A stretch of DNA of 34,947 nt from Papillibacter cinnamivorans DSM 12816 (GCF_900176335.1 NZ_FWXW01000013.1:1-34947); one strand, 5' to 3'. Shown: positions 6,573-15,284, counted from the first letter of the stretch. Program-made: numbers and translations. Notes: generated by a model from the sequence alone, not told the origin.

Positions 6573-7379
6573 TTGGAAATTGTGATTTTCTGCTTCAGCG
6601 GAACGGGGAATACCCGGTGGACGGCATAGGAGCTGAAAAAACGTCTCGTCTCCGGAAAAAACAAATGCGAATTGATATCGCTGGACCGCCTGAAAACGGT
6701 TCCTTATGAAAAGATCCGGTCCGCCGGCGCCGTGGGCTTTGCTTTTCCCGTCTACGGAGCCGATATGCCCCTTATCGTATCCCGGCTTCTGGAGCGGATG
6801 GACCCGACGGCGGGCGGTTTTCGGGACAAGCCGGCCTTTGTCCTGACAACCGCGGGCTATGCGGACGCTTACGGCCCCTTTGAGGCGGGAAAAACGATGA
6901 GAAAGCACGGGTTCCGCCTGGTTGCCTACGTGAATGTCAGGGTGAGCATCAATATCTCCCTTCCGGGCGGCAAGGCGGCCTTTCCCTCCGCGGCGGTTAT
7001 GAAGCGGAGATTGGAAAGGGGTGAAAAGGCTCTGGACCGGCTGGCGGGGAAGCTGACGGAGGGGAAGAGGCACATCACGAACGCGGGGCCGAACCTTCTG
7101 CCCGGCGCGATGATCCGGAAGGCGACGAAAAAGCGGCAGGAAGAGCAGTATCAGGCGCTCTCCGTCGACAGCACGCGCTGCATCCGCTGCATGTCCTGTG
7201 TTAGGGACTGCCCGACGGAAAGCATCATATTTAAAGACGGAGACTTTACCTTCATGCCCTCCTGCACGGCCTGTTTTCGATGTTACAATTTCTGTCCCGC
7301 CTTCGCCGTTCTTATAAACGGCCGCTACGCCGCCCCCGAGGGATATGAAAGGTATCAGGGGCCGGAAAGCCTGAAATAG
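6573..7379 (+). pseudogene. EFR1-type flavodoxin/ferredoxin protein interrupted by an amber codon
   Basis: From TTG 6573, after a GGGAAGGGGGCGGG stretch, the frame reads LEIVIFCFSGTGNTRWTA, then TAG at 6627-6629, then ELKKRL and onward without a break to 7379. FSGTGNTRW is the FMN-binding loop of the flavodoxin fold. The C-terminal third carries two ferredoxin motifs, CIRCMSCVRDCP and CTACFRCYNFCP, each a four-cysteine [4Fe-4S] site. Relatives read ..AEELKKR at the break, so a single GAG to TAG change would explain it. A reinitiated product from TTG 6672 would lack the FMN loop. Two intact proteins of related architecture lie at 28985 and 29877. A sequencing error is the main alternative. Confidence 0.75.
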
Positions 7380-7473
7380 TGCGGCCGGGTTAATGACTGC
7401 TTCGACCCGCCGCCGCTCGGGAAATTCAAAAACGAGGCTTTCTTTTCTGCAAAACAAAAAGCAGCCGTAATTA

Positions 7474-7504
7474 AAGCGCCCGGGAGCATACGTTCCCGGG
7501 CGCT
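7474..7504. terminator. Terminator-like hairpin, left copy flanking structured element 1
   Basis: 31 bp identical to 7708-7738. It contains AGCGCCCGGGA and its complement TCCCGGGCGCT around a short loop. It lies between the end of the plus-strand pseudogene (7379) and the end of the minus-strand ATPase (7769). The 7380-7473 stretch before it shows no gene. Confidence 0.75.
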
Positions 7505-7707
7505 TCAGACTGTCGGAAAAGCCTCGCAGAGTTTCGCCACCGGAGCGGCGAAATAAAATTGGATCGTTTTCGGGCGCGGCGTGTACGTGCCCGAAAAACT
7601 TCTCAGGCTGCAAGCGTCAAACCGTTCGCCTTTGGCGGACAGCGAGGCGCGCGGCAGACTGCAAGACCTTTTGTCAAAAAAGGCGTTCCGACTTTTTTGA
7701 CAAGCTT
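7505..7707. mobile_element. Structured intergenic element, copy 1
   Basis: 203 bp between two identical 31-bp hairpin copies. The left end reads TCAGACTGTCGGAAAAG and the right end, on the other strand, AAGCTTGTCAAAAAAG, so the ends are imperfect inverted repeats. It shares CCTCGCAGAG, the GTTCGCC/GGCGGAC hairpin and the order of four hairpins with 26233-26434 and 30735-30943. Stems in this copy are TTTCGCC/GGCGAAA, TTTTCGGGC/GCCCGAAAA, GTTCGCC/GGCGGAC and TTGTCAAAAAAG/CTTTTTTGACAA. No protein is encoded. Confidence 0.75.
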
Positions 7708-7738
7708 AAGCGCCCGGGAGCATACGTTCCCGGGCGCT
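7708..7738. terminator. Terminator-like hairpin, right copy flanking structured element 1
   Basis: Identical to 7474-7504. It lies 30 bp beyond the stop of the minus-strand ATPase gene and is followed on the plus strand by CTTTGAG. Either copy could terminate the ATPase transcript. Confidence 0.75.
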
Positions 7739-7768
7739 CTTTGAGTGTACTTTAGCTCAGGCTGGATA

Positions 7769-10486
7769 CTATTTCTTTGCCACCGCGTGCTTGACCACCT
7801 TGGTCAGCTCGCCGAAAACAAAGGGAAGGATACCCAGGCCGATGACGATCTCAACGTCCTCGATGTTGAACTGGGAAAGGCGGAAGATGTCCTGCAGGGC
7901 GGGAACGGCCAGCACGATGATCAGCAGGAAGAAGCAGGCGATGGTGGCGAGGTTCAGCTTGGAGTTGGAGAAGAAGCCCAGCTTGAAAGCCGTGTACTTT
8001 TCCGAACGGCAGGTATAGGCCCGCATAAGCTCGCTGATAATCATGGTGGCCAGGGCGAAGGTCCGGCCCATGGCGACGTCGTAATAGCCCTCGATCCGGC
8101 ATCCGATATAGAAGGAACAGAGAATGGCGAAGGTCATGACCGCGCTCTGCACCGCGATGTTGACGATCATGTTTTTGTCGATAATGGGTTCGTTGGGGTT
8201 GCGCGGAGGCTCGCCCATGAGGCCGGGTTCCTTGGCTTCCACGCCGAGAGCCAGGGCCGGGAAGGCGTCCGTCAGCAGGTTCACCCACAGCAGATGGATG
8301 GGCAGCAGCGGGATATCCCAGTTGAGGAGCATCGCGATGAAGATGATGAGGATCTCGCCCACGTTGCAGCTCATGAGGAAGAAGACGAATTTGCGGATGT
8401 TGCTGTAGATAACGCGGCCTTCCTCCACGGCGGCGACGATGGAGGCAAAGTTGTCGTCTGTGATGATCATGTCCGCGCTTTCCTTAGTGACGTCGGTTCC
8501 GGTGATGCCCATGGCCACGCCAATGTCCGCGCGCTTGAGGGCGGGCGCGTCGTTGACGCCGTCCCCCGTCATGGCGGCGATGCCGCCGTTGTCCTTCATG
8601 GCCTGCACGATGCGCACCTTGTGCTCGGGGGAGACCCGGGCGTATACGCTCACGGTTTTGGCGGCCTCGTCGAATTCTTCCTGGGTCATCTTATTGAGAT
8701 CGGGGCCCGCCAGCACCTGGTCGTCCGTCTCGATGATCCCCAGCTCCATGGCGATGGCTGCCGCGGTGTCGCGGTAGTCGCCGGTGATCATGACCACGCG
8801 GATTCCGGCGGTCTTGCAGATCTTGATGGCTTCGATGGCTTCCGGGCGCGGCGGGTCTATCATGCCCACGAGGCCGCAGAAGATAAGGTCCTTCTCGTCG
8901 GTTTCCGAGGTGGGTTCCTCGGGAATTTCGGAAACCACCTTGTAGGCCATGCCCAGAACGCGCAGGGCCTGCCGGGAGAGCTTCTTGTTTTCCGCGGCGA
9001 TCATTTCCAGGTCGGCGGGAGTGAGAGGCTCCACCGTGCCGTCACGGCGCATGATTTTGGTGCTGCGGTCGATGAGTACGTCGGTCGCGCCTTTTGTAAA
9101 GGCCACCAGTGTTCCGTCCGCCGCCTTGTGGAAGGTGGTCATCAGTTTTCGGTCGGAGTCGAAGGGGATTTCCTGAAGCCGGGGCTGGGCCTTGTTAAGG
9201 GCGGCGCTGTCGATGCCCGCCTTGGCGGCGGCCACAATCATGGAGCCTTCGGTGGGGTCTCCCTTGATGCGCCACTCGTCCGCGCCGTCTTCCGTATTGT
9301 GCTCAAGGCGGGAGTCGTTGCAGAGGGCCTGGATCTCCAGAAGCCGGGAGATGGCGGGCTCGGAGGAGAGGATCACGGGGGTCCCTCCGACGGTGAGAGC
9401 TCCCTCCGGCTTGTAGCCTTTGCCCTCTACGTCGATTTCCGCGCCCGGGACGAACATCTTAACGATGGTCATCTGGTTCTGGGTCAGGGTGCCGGTCTTA
9501 TCCGAGCAGATTACCGTGGTGCTGCCCAGGGTTTCCACCGCGTGAAGCTTTTTCATGATGGAGTTGTGCTTCACCATGCGCTGCATGCCCATGGCCAGCA
9601 CGATGGTCACCACGGCGGGAAGACCTTCCGGAATGGCGGCCACGGCCAGGCTGATTGCGGTCATGAACATCTCAAGGACGGGCTCGCCTCTGAGCAGTCC
9701 CATGACGAATACCACGGCGCAGATAATAAGACACGCGGTGCCCAGGAGCTTTCCCATCTGAGCCAGCTTTTTCTGCAGGGGAGTGTCCTCCTGGGGAGCT
9801 TCGGCGATCATGGTTGCGATCTTGCCCATGACGGTGCTCATGCCCGTGAGGGTCACGATACCGGCGCCGCGGCCGTAGGTGATGACGGTGCTCATGAATC
9901 CGAGGTTAATCTGGTCGCCCAGCCCGATGTCCCCGGATAGCTCCGCCTTGGCGTCCTTTTCCACGGGGACGGATTCGCCGGTGAGCGCCGCCTCCTCGAT
10001 TTTCAGGTTCACGCTGTTGGTGAGCCTCACGTCGGCAGGCACATAGTCGCCGGTCTCCAGAATGACCAGATCTCCGGGGACCAGCTCGCGGGAAGGGATC
10101 GTAACGGGCTCGCCGTCACGGATGACCTTAGCGTTGGGCGCAGACATCTTCTGGAGCGCTTCCAGCGCTTTGCCGGCGCTGTATTCCTGGTAAACGCCCA
10201 GGACCGCGTTGATGATGACGATGGCGATGATGATGATTGAGTCGGTCACTTCACCCACAAAGATGGATACCACGCTGGCGATGATTAGGATCATGACCAT
10301 GTAATCCTTAAGCTGGTCGAGGAACATCTTGAAGATGCTGTCTCCCTCTTTGTGGGCCAGCTCGTTGGGGCCGTATTTTTCCAGGCGTTCCGCCGCCTCT
10401 TTGGAAGTAAGGCCTTTTTCCCCGTCGGTCCCCAGCTCCCGGCACACCTCCTGTACGCTCTGCTGGTACCATGGTGATTTGTCCAA
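7769..10486 (-). CDS. P-type Ca2+-transporting ATPase (P2A)
   Basis: 905 residues, full length for the family. TTG 10486 is the start: AAGAGGTG lies 6 bases upstream and no other start fits. Visible in order are an N-terminal cation-ATPase domain, paired membrane helices (about 60-100), the actuator TGES at 169-172, the PEGLP ion-binding helix at 286-290, the phosphorylated Asp329 in DKTGTLT, KGDPTEGS in the nucleotide domain, TGDGVNDAP in the hinge, and a C-terminal group of helices with NLLTDAFPALALGVE. This is the P2A (SERCA/PMR1-like) pattern, so it should pump Ca2+ (possibly Mn2+) out of the cytoplasm. It is monocistronic, with a promoter at 10917-10945 and a long leader. Confidence 0.95.
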   Translation of the reverse strand: MDKSPWYQQSVQEVCRELGTDGEKGLTSKEAAERLEKYGPNELAHKEGDSIFKMFLDQLKDYMVMILIIASVVSIFVGEVTDSIIIIAIVIINAVLGVYQEYSAGKALEALQKMSAPNAKVIRDGEPVTIPSRELVPGDLVILETGDYVPADVRLTNSVNLKIEEAALTGESVPVEKDAKAELSGDIGLGDQINLGFMSTVITYGRGAGIVTLTGMSTVMGKIATMIAEAPQEDTPLQKKLAQMGKLLGTACLIICAVVFVMGLLRGEPVLEMFMTAISLAVAAIPEGLPAVVTIVLAMGMQRMVKHNSIMKKLHAVETLGSTTVICSDKTGTLTQNQMTIVKMFVPGAEIDVEGKGYKPEGALTVGGTPVILSSEPAISRLLEIQALCNDSRLEHNTEDGADEWRIKGDPTEGSMIVAAAKAGIDSAALNKAQPRLQEIPFDSDRKLMTTFHKAADGTLVAFTKGATDVLIDRSTKIMRRDGTVEPLTPADLEMIAAENKKLSRQALRVLGMAYKVVSEIPEEPTSETDEKDLIFCGLVGMIDPPRPEAIEAIKICKTAGIRVVMITGDYRDTAAAIAMELGIIETDDQVLAGPDLNKMTQEEFDEAAKTVSVYARVSPEHKVRIVQAMKDNGGIAAMTGDGVNDAPALKRADIGVAMGITGTDVTKESADMIITDDNFASIVAAVEEGRVIYSNIRKFVFFLMSCNVGEILIIFIAMLLNWDIPLLPIHLLWVNLLTDAFPALALGVEAKEPGLMGEPPRNPNEPIIDKNMIVNIAVQSAVMTFAILCSFYIGCRIEGYYDVAMGRTFALATMIISELMRAYTCRSEKYTAFKLGFFSNSKLNLATIACFFLLIIVLAVPALQDIFRLSQFNIEDVEIVIGLGILPFVFGELTKVVKHAVAKK

Positions 10487-10910
10487 TTGCTACACCTCTT
10501 TCAACTTGTTGATGATCGCGGCTCCTCCCGTTTCCCCTACGGTGATCTGCCCAATGAAGATACCTTCCTTTCTCACGCCGGATGGTTTGGCACGGACCTG
10601 CACGGCTGATGCAAATAAAATAAACCCCGTGAGATATTCGGATAGTCGACCGGATGCGCTTCCAAAATAAAAAATATGCCTCGGGATTCCCGGGACATTG
10701 AAATAAAACGGGCATACAGTACGCCGACGACGCCCGGTAGACATCAATGCCTGCAATCGGAACCCGTTGCCTGGAAACGGGAAAGTCCGCGATCCGAAAA
10801 ATCTGCGGACGCTGCAGCCTTGCCGGGAAACGAATGGGTCTGTCTTACTGCCTGGTCTGATATTACATTCTGAAAGGATTGAAAATGGAGCAAAGGGCGC
10901 TGTTTAAGAT
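10487..10910 (-). other. Long 5' leader of the Ca2+ ATPase gene
   Basis: About 420 nt lie between the promoter and the ATPase start. A minus-strand frame of up to 88 codons (10490-10756) ends GQITVGETGGAAIINKLKEV, stops just before the ATPase TTG and overlaps its ribosome site. It has no good start signal and no recognised family, so it may be a leader peptide, a gene remnant or chance. I looked for the yybP-ykoY and M-box riboswitch cores and did not find them. Confidence 0.35.
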
Positions 10911-10916
10911 AGATGT

Positions 10917-10945
10917 ATTATAGCATATAATATATGTTTCATCAA
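10917..10945 (-). promoter_or_regulatory. Promoter of the Ca2+ ATPase gene
   Basis: On the minus strand TTGATG (plus 10940-10945) and TATAAT (plus 10917-10922) are separated by exactly 17 bp, in an AT-rich stretch. This predicts a start near 10910. Confidence 0.65.
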
Positions 10946-11526
10946 GTTTTTTTCAAGGCGTATTGGATCAATAGGGTAAAATATTCTGTGAAATGGATGC
11001 TAAAAAGACGTATTTTAAAAGGAAAATGTACGATAACCGAACAGATTCACTGAACCGGATCCATAAGAGCGCCGCGACGGGGAGGTCTGGAAATTGCGGC
11101 GGTCTGGTTTCGGCCGGAGAGAAGACGAACCAGAAAGCGGGAAAAGAAGCCCGGACGGCGGCCGGGAGGAAAACCCGATGCCTGTCCCTTTGAGCCCCGG
11201 AGCACCGCATTGACTTTTATCCAATATTTATATATTCTATTAGGGAACTGGCTTGAGCATATGGACGGTATGCTGTTGTGATCCGGATTCGCTCGTGCGG
11301 GACAACCCCGCCGATGCCGGATGAATACGAAAACGTTTGAAGGAGGACGGCTTTGAAGTGGTCCTCCGTTTTTAAAAAACAGCCGCTGCAAAAGCGCAGA
11401 AGGCGGGACCGGGACTGCAGACGAGAGGCGTGACATAAATTTGAGACGGGTTTCTATTGCGCAGAAATACGACGACCTGAAGCATCTGGCCGGGAAAACA
11501 CAAGAGAGTACGGGGACCTGTCCCCG
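10946..11526. other. Gene-poor stretch with a hairpin and a short palindrome
   Basis: No supported gene. A hairpin GGAGGAC (11342-11348) with GTCCTCC (11361-11367) followed by GTTTTT is a plausible plus-strand terminator. The palindrome CGGGGACCTGTCCCCG at 11511-11526 directly abuts the glycosyltransferase fragment and is of a type often seen at dispersed palindromic repeats. The rest may be decayed coding sequence, but I recognise nothing in it. Confidence 0.5.
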
Positions 11527-12069
11527 GTGACCTTCTGCTACGCCGGTTCTCTGACGCGGCACAAGGGCGTCCATCTTCTGCTGGATGCCTTTCGCGGTCT
11601 GAAGGGCGACGGAACCGGGCTGCTGATTTACGGTTCCGGTCCCGGCGAGTACGAGCGCCGGCTGCGCGCTCTGGCGGGGGACGACGGGCGTATCCGGTTT
11701 ATGGGCGTCTATGCTCCGGAGGATACGGCGTCCGTGTTCGGCGGATGTGACGTCGTCGTGATCCCCTCCGTCTGGTATGAAAACTATCCGCTGGTGATGC
11801 ACGAGGCGCTCATGAGCCGCGTGCCGGTGCTGGCCTCGGGGATCGGCGGCATGAGTGAAAAAATCAAAGACGGATGGAACGGAAACACCTTCCGGGTAGG
11901 GGACGTGGAAGACCTCCGGCAGAAAATGCGGGATATCGTCGCCCATCCCTCGGTTCTCAACCAGTATAAGGAGAACCTGTCCGGCCTGCTGCTGCCCACC
12001 GTGGAACAGGAAGCGTCCCGGTATCTGAAAATCTTTGAAGAACTGAAACTGTCCCGGGAACGCGCCTGA
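11527..12069 (+). pseudogene. C-terminal half of a GT4-type glycosyltransferase
   Basis: 180 residues from GTG 11527, matching only the second Rossmann domain of a GT-B glycosyltransferase. Present are FCYAGSLTRHKGVHLLLDAF, LLIYGSGPGEYERRL, RIRFMGVY, VVIPSVWYENYPLVMHEALMSRVPVLASGIGGM and a C-terminal helix. The usual protein has about 380 residues, and the acceptor-binding N-terminal half is missing. No ribosome site precedes the GTG, and the 16-bp palindrome at 11511-11526 sits exactly at the break, so an insertion or deletion at that palindrome probably truncated the gene. The next gene is on the opposite strand. Confidence 0.75.
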
Positions 12070-12129
12070 GTGCGGATGTGAACCACCTGTCGGAGAACGC
12101 ATAAAAGAGGAAATGCGCCTGAAGAACCG

Positions 12130-12867
12130 TCATAAGCAGGTTCTGCATGGAAGTTCCGGCAGCAGCTCCGAGAGGTCCCCGATGATCCGGTCCGGATGAA
12201 CGGCCTCTTCTGCCGTCGGCCCGTCCCGGCCGCCGCGGAACAAAACGGAATAGATCCCCAGCGCCATGGGAGGCTCGATGTCCCACACGGGGTTGTCCCC
12301 AACCATCCAGACGTCCCCGGCGGCGAGGCCAAGAAGCTCCATAGCATGCTCGAAAATCCTCTTGTCCGGCTTGCTGAAGCCCACCTCCGTGTCGATGAGG
12401 ACGGCGTCAAAAAAGGGCTCCAGTCCGAAGCGGCGCAGTTTTTCCCGCTGCACCTCGGAGGCGCCGTTGGTGACGAGCCCCAGGCGATATCCCCGCTTTT
12501 TCAGCTCCGATAGCGTTTCATAGGTGTGGGGCAGCAGGCGGATGAGGTTTTCCTTATAAGCGGAATACCGGTCGGCGAGCTCCAGGGCCAGGTCCCTGCC
12601 GCCGATGCCCAAAGCGGGCAGCGTCAGCAAAACGATTTCCCGCCTTGCCTCCGTGAGGTTTTCCCGTCTCCGTTTGTGCCGCGCGCCGTCGCCCCAGTAC
12701 CATGTCCGTGTTTTCTTCAGTTCGTCAAAAAGCAGGGACGGATCCGCCGGCAGAGAATGCTCCCGGACCAGGTCCCGGCAGCATTTTTCCCACGCCGGGT
12801 CGGATACGCTGTCGAAGGCAATCAGCGTGTCGTCCAGATCGAATAAAATAGCCTTTGGAATCCCCAT
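12130..12867 (-). CDS. HAD-superfamily phosphatase (YjjG-like)
   Basis: 245 residues from ATG 12867 with GGAGGAGA just upstream. HAD motif I is FDLDDTL (residues 9-15), with both aspartates. Motif II is LVTNGA, motif III the lysine in GFSKPDKRIFEHA, and motif IV GDNPVWDIEPP. A helical cap lies between motifs I and II (about 20-100), as in subfamily I pyrimidine/nucleotide phosphatases such as YjjG. The likely role is dephosphorylation of a small phosphorylated metabolite in the cytoplasm; the substrate cannot be read from sequence. It stands alone, convergent with the glycosyltransferase fragment and divergent from the DUF1538 operon. Confidence 0.88.
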   Translation of the reverse strand: MGIPKAILFDLDDTLIAFDSVSDPAWEKCCRDLVREHSLPADPSLLFDELKKTRTWYWGDGARHKRRRENLTEARREIVLLTLPALGIGGRDLALELADRYSAYKENLIRLLPHTYETLSELKKRGYRLGLVTNGASEVQREKLRRFGLEPFFDAVLIDTEVGFSKPDKRIFEHAMELLGLAAGDVWMVGDNPVWDIEPPMALGIYSVLFRGGRDGPTAEEAVHPDRIIGDLSELLPELPCRTCL

Positions 12868-13058
12868 GTTCTCTCCTCCGCAAAATAATCCCGCCGCGCA
12901 CGGCGGTCATTCTGCCGCTATTGTATCACAGACAGATCTTCCTAGAAAGAACGGCCGCATGCCGCCCGGAAACCAGGAGAGGGCGCCGGGAGCCGGAAAA
13001 CGAATGGAGGCGGTGCCGATTCTACCCGTAAACCCGGATAGAAAGGAGTGAATTCCGG

Positions 13059-14546
13059 ATGAATATTCTTGCCGAAAAGGGAAAAGAGGTCCTCGTATCC
13101 GTGCTGCCCGTCACGGGTCTGGTGCTTTTGCTGCACGCAACGCTCGCGCCCCTGGATCTTCCGGTCCTTTTTCGCTTTTTGATCGGCGCGGTGCTGGTGA
13201 CGGCGGGCCTTTCCGTGTTCCTTGTGGGCGTCGATCTCGGAATTACCCCCATCGGCACCTCCATGGGCGCCTCCATCGCAAAGAGCAACAGAGTTTCCGT
13301 CGTGCTGCTCTCCGGCCTGGTTCTGGGGTTTGTCGTCTCCGTGGCGGAGCCGGATCTGCATATTCTCGCAGGTCAGGTGGCCGCGGTTACCTCCGGAGCC
13401 GTTTCCAAGGCGGCCCTGGTCGCCGCGGTGTCGGCGGGAATCGCCGTGCTTCTTGCCGCGGGGCTCGTGAGAATCGTATATAACGTGCCACTTTATAAGA
13501 TCCTCGCGGGCCTGTATGGCGGGATCCTGATTCTTTCCCTGTTTGTTTCCCGGGAGTTTTTGGCCGTTTCCTTCGACGCCTCCGGCGCCACCACGGGCGC
13601 TTTGACCGTCCCCTTTATTCTGGCCCTTGCCCTTGGCGTTTCCGCCATGAAGAAGGACAGCAAGGCGTCGGAAAAGGACAGCTTCGGCCTGGTGGCCGTG
13701 GCCTCCGCGGGCGCCGTGATTTCCGTCATGCTCATGAGTCTTTTCTTCGCTCCCGCCTCCGCCGCGGAAGTCTCCGCCGGCGCGGGGGAGGCCTCCTCCT
13801 CCGTCCTGGGGCCCTTTCTTCACGAGTTTCCTGCCGCCGCGTGGGAAATATTCGTCGCGCTGCTCCCCGTCGCTCTTTTGTTTCTCGTCCTGCAGCCGTT
13901 GGCATTGCGCCTGTCCCGCCGTATGGTGCGAAGGATCGTCACCGGTATCCTCTTCGCCTTTGCCGGGCTGGTCCTGTTCCTGGCCGGAGTTAACGCGGGC
14001 TTTATGACCGTGGGAAGCCAGGTGGGATATACCGTAGCCTCCCTGGAAAATAAAACATGGCTCGTTGCGGTGGGATTCGTCCTGGGCGTATTCACCATCC
14101 TTGCCGAGCCGGCCGTCCACGTGCTCACCCGGCAGATCGAGGATGTCACCAGCGGATACGTGAAACGCAGCCTCGTGATGCTGACCCTTTCTTTGGGCGT
14201 CGGGGCCGCCGTCGCCCTGTCCATGGTCCGGATTCTGGTGCCGGGGATTCAGCTCTGGCACTACCTTCTTCCCGGATATGTTCTCTCCGTCGCCCTGAGC
14301 TTTTTCACCCCCAAGCTCTTCGTGGGCATCGCCTTCGACTCCGGGGGAGTCGCCTCCGGCCCCATGACCGCGACCTTCATCCTGGCCTTTTCCCAGGGAG
14401 CTGCTCATGCCTCGGAGGGGGCCAGCGTCCTGGCCGAAGGCTTCGGCATGATCGCCATGGTGGCCATGACGCCCATCGTCGCCCTTCAGCTGCTGGGCCT
14501 TGTTTATCGGGTAAAGTCAAGAAAGGAGGATCTTGCGGATGGATAA
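13059..14546 (+). CDS. Tandem DUF1538 integral membrane protein
   Basis: 495 residues from ATG 13059, with AAAGGAG ten bases upstream. It contains two copies of the DUF1538 unit (about 1-215 and 260-490). Each has several membrane helices and matching motifs: GVDLGITPIGTSMG with VAEPDLHILAGQV in the first and GVNAGFMTVGSQVG with LAEPAVHVLTRQI in the second, and paired AVSFDASGATTGALTVPFILALALG and GIAFDSGGVASGPMTATFILAF segments. Members of the family have been reported as a two-component Na+(Li+,K+)/H+ antiporter (UmpAB) in Halomonas; here both halves are fused. The inverted-topology look of the repeats fits a transporter. The P-II-like gene overlaps its stop codon, so the two are translationally coupled. 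Confidence 0.85.
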   Translation: MNILAEKGKEVLVSVLPVTGLVLLLHATLAPLDLPVLFRFLIGAVLVTAGLSVFLVGVDLGITPIGTSMGASIAKSNRVSVVLLSGLVLGFVVSVAEPDLHILAGQVAAVTSGAVSKAALVAAVSAGIAVLLAAGLVRIVYNVPLYKILAGLYGGILILSLFVSREFLAVSFDASGATTGALTVPFILALALGVSAMKKDSKASEKDSFGLVAVASAGAVISVMLMSLFFAPASAAEVSAGAGEASSSVLGPFLHEFPAAAWEIFVALLPVALLFLVLQPLALRLSRRMVRRIVTGILFAFAGLVLFLAGVNAGFMTVGSQVGYTVASLENKTWLVAVGFVLGVFTILAEPAVHVLTRQIEDVTSGYVKRSLVMLTLSLGVGAAVALSMVRILVPGIQLWHYLLPGYVLSVALSFFTPKLFVGIAFDSGGVASGPMTATFILAFSQGAAHASEGASVLAEGFGMIAMVAMTPIVALQLLGLVYRVKSRKEDLADG

Positions 14547-15201
14547 ATGTGAATCCCACGCTGCGGATTTGCTCTGCGTCATTGTGGGCTGCGGGCAGGG
14601 AAGCAGAGTGCTGCACATCGCTAAAAAGTGCGGCGTCGCGGGCGGAACGGTCTTTCTGGGAATGGGCACCGTGCGCGGAAGGCTCCTGGAGCTTTTATCC
14701 CTTTGCGACGCGAGAAAGGAAATCGTCCTCATGGCGGCGCCGCCGTCCGTTGCCGAAAACGCCTTTGAAACCCTCGGCAGTGAGCTGAAGCTGAAAAAGC
14801 ACAATCACGGGATCGCCTTTGTCTTGCCGCTGAACCGGGTGATCGGGGCGAGAAGCTGCGGCGATGCCGATAAAAACGTGAGAAAGGAAAATGATGCCAT
14901 GTACCAGGCCATAACCGTGATCGTGGATAAGGGGAAAGCGGAAGAGGTGATCGCCGCCGCCGAAAAGGCGGGCTCCGCCGGCGGCACGGTCATCAACGCC
15001 AGGGGTGCCGGCGTTCATGAAACCGGCAGGCTCTTTTCCATGGAGATAGAGCCGGAAAAGGAAATCGTCCTGATCCTCTCCAGAGCGGAGCTCGCCGAGG
15101 CGATCGTCTCCTCCGTCCGCAGCGGGCTGCGCATCGACGAGCCCGGCAGGGGCATCATCTTTGTCCAGGATGTTGCGAAAACCTGCGGGCTTTACGAGTG
15201 A
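14539..15201 (+). CDS. Tandem P-II-like signalling protein
   Basis: 220 residues from ATG 14539, overlapping the end of the membrane protein gene by 8 bp; AGGAGG at 14524-14529 sets the start. Two P-II-type ferredoxin-like domains are visible. The first (about 5-105) has LLCVIVGCGQGSRVLHIAKKCGVAGGTVFLGMG; the second (about 118-220) has MYQAITVIVDKGKAEEVIAAAEKAGSAGGTVINARGAG and ends GRGIIFVQDVAKTCGLYE. Canonical GlnB/GlnK proteins have one domain of about 112 residues and form trimers; this fusion lacks an obvious T-loop tyrosine. P-II-like proteins commonly sit next to the membrane protein they gate, so it probably regulates the DUF1538 transporter. Confidence 0.82.
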   Translation: MDKCESHAADLLCVIVGCGQGSRVLHIAKKCGVAGGTVFLGMGTVRGRLLELLSLCDARKEIVLMAAPPSVAENAFETLGSELKLKKHNHGIAFVLPLNRVIGARSCGDADKNVRKENDAMYQAITVIVDKGKAEEVIAAAEKAGSAGGTVINARGAGVHETGRLFSMEIEPEKEIVLILSRAELAEAIVSSVRSGLRIDEPGRGIIFVQDVAKTCGLYE

Positions 15202-15284
15202 GCTGAAAAAGAGATCCGCTTACGGAAGGTCCCCCGGGGAAAGAGCCCCATTTCGATATTTGATCCATTGGAGGCGCAGCCCTT

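Noticed and set aside
6627-6629. Amber codon as pyrrolysine insertion or programmed readthrough
   Set aside because: Relatives have a plain glutamate-type position here, the protein is not a methylamine methyltransferase, and a point mutation is simpler.
7745-9940. A 731-codon plus-strand open frame opposite the Ca2+ ATPase gene
   Set aside because: It is a shadow of the strongly supported P-type ATPase; its His/Gly/Asp-rich composition reflects the third-position GC bias of the real gene.
10487-10910. yybP-ykoY or M-box riboswitch in the ATPase leader
   Set aside because: I looked for the conserved core words on the minus strand and did not find them.
10993-11193. A 66-codon plus-strand frame starting MDAKKTYFKRK
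   Set aside because: No ribosome site, no family resemblance and compositional drift along its length; treated as chance.
12942-14408. A 488-codon minus-strand frame opposite the DUF1538 gene
   Set aside because: Its low-complexity Gly/His/Gln composition is typical of an antisense shadow, and the plus strand has clear membrane repeats.
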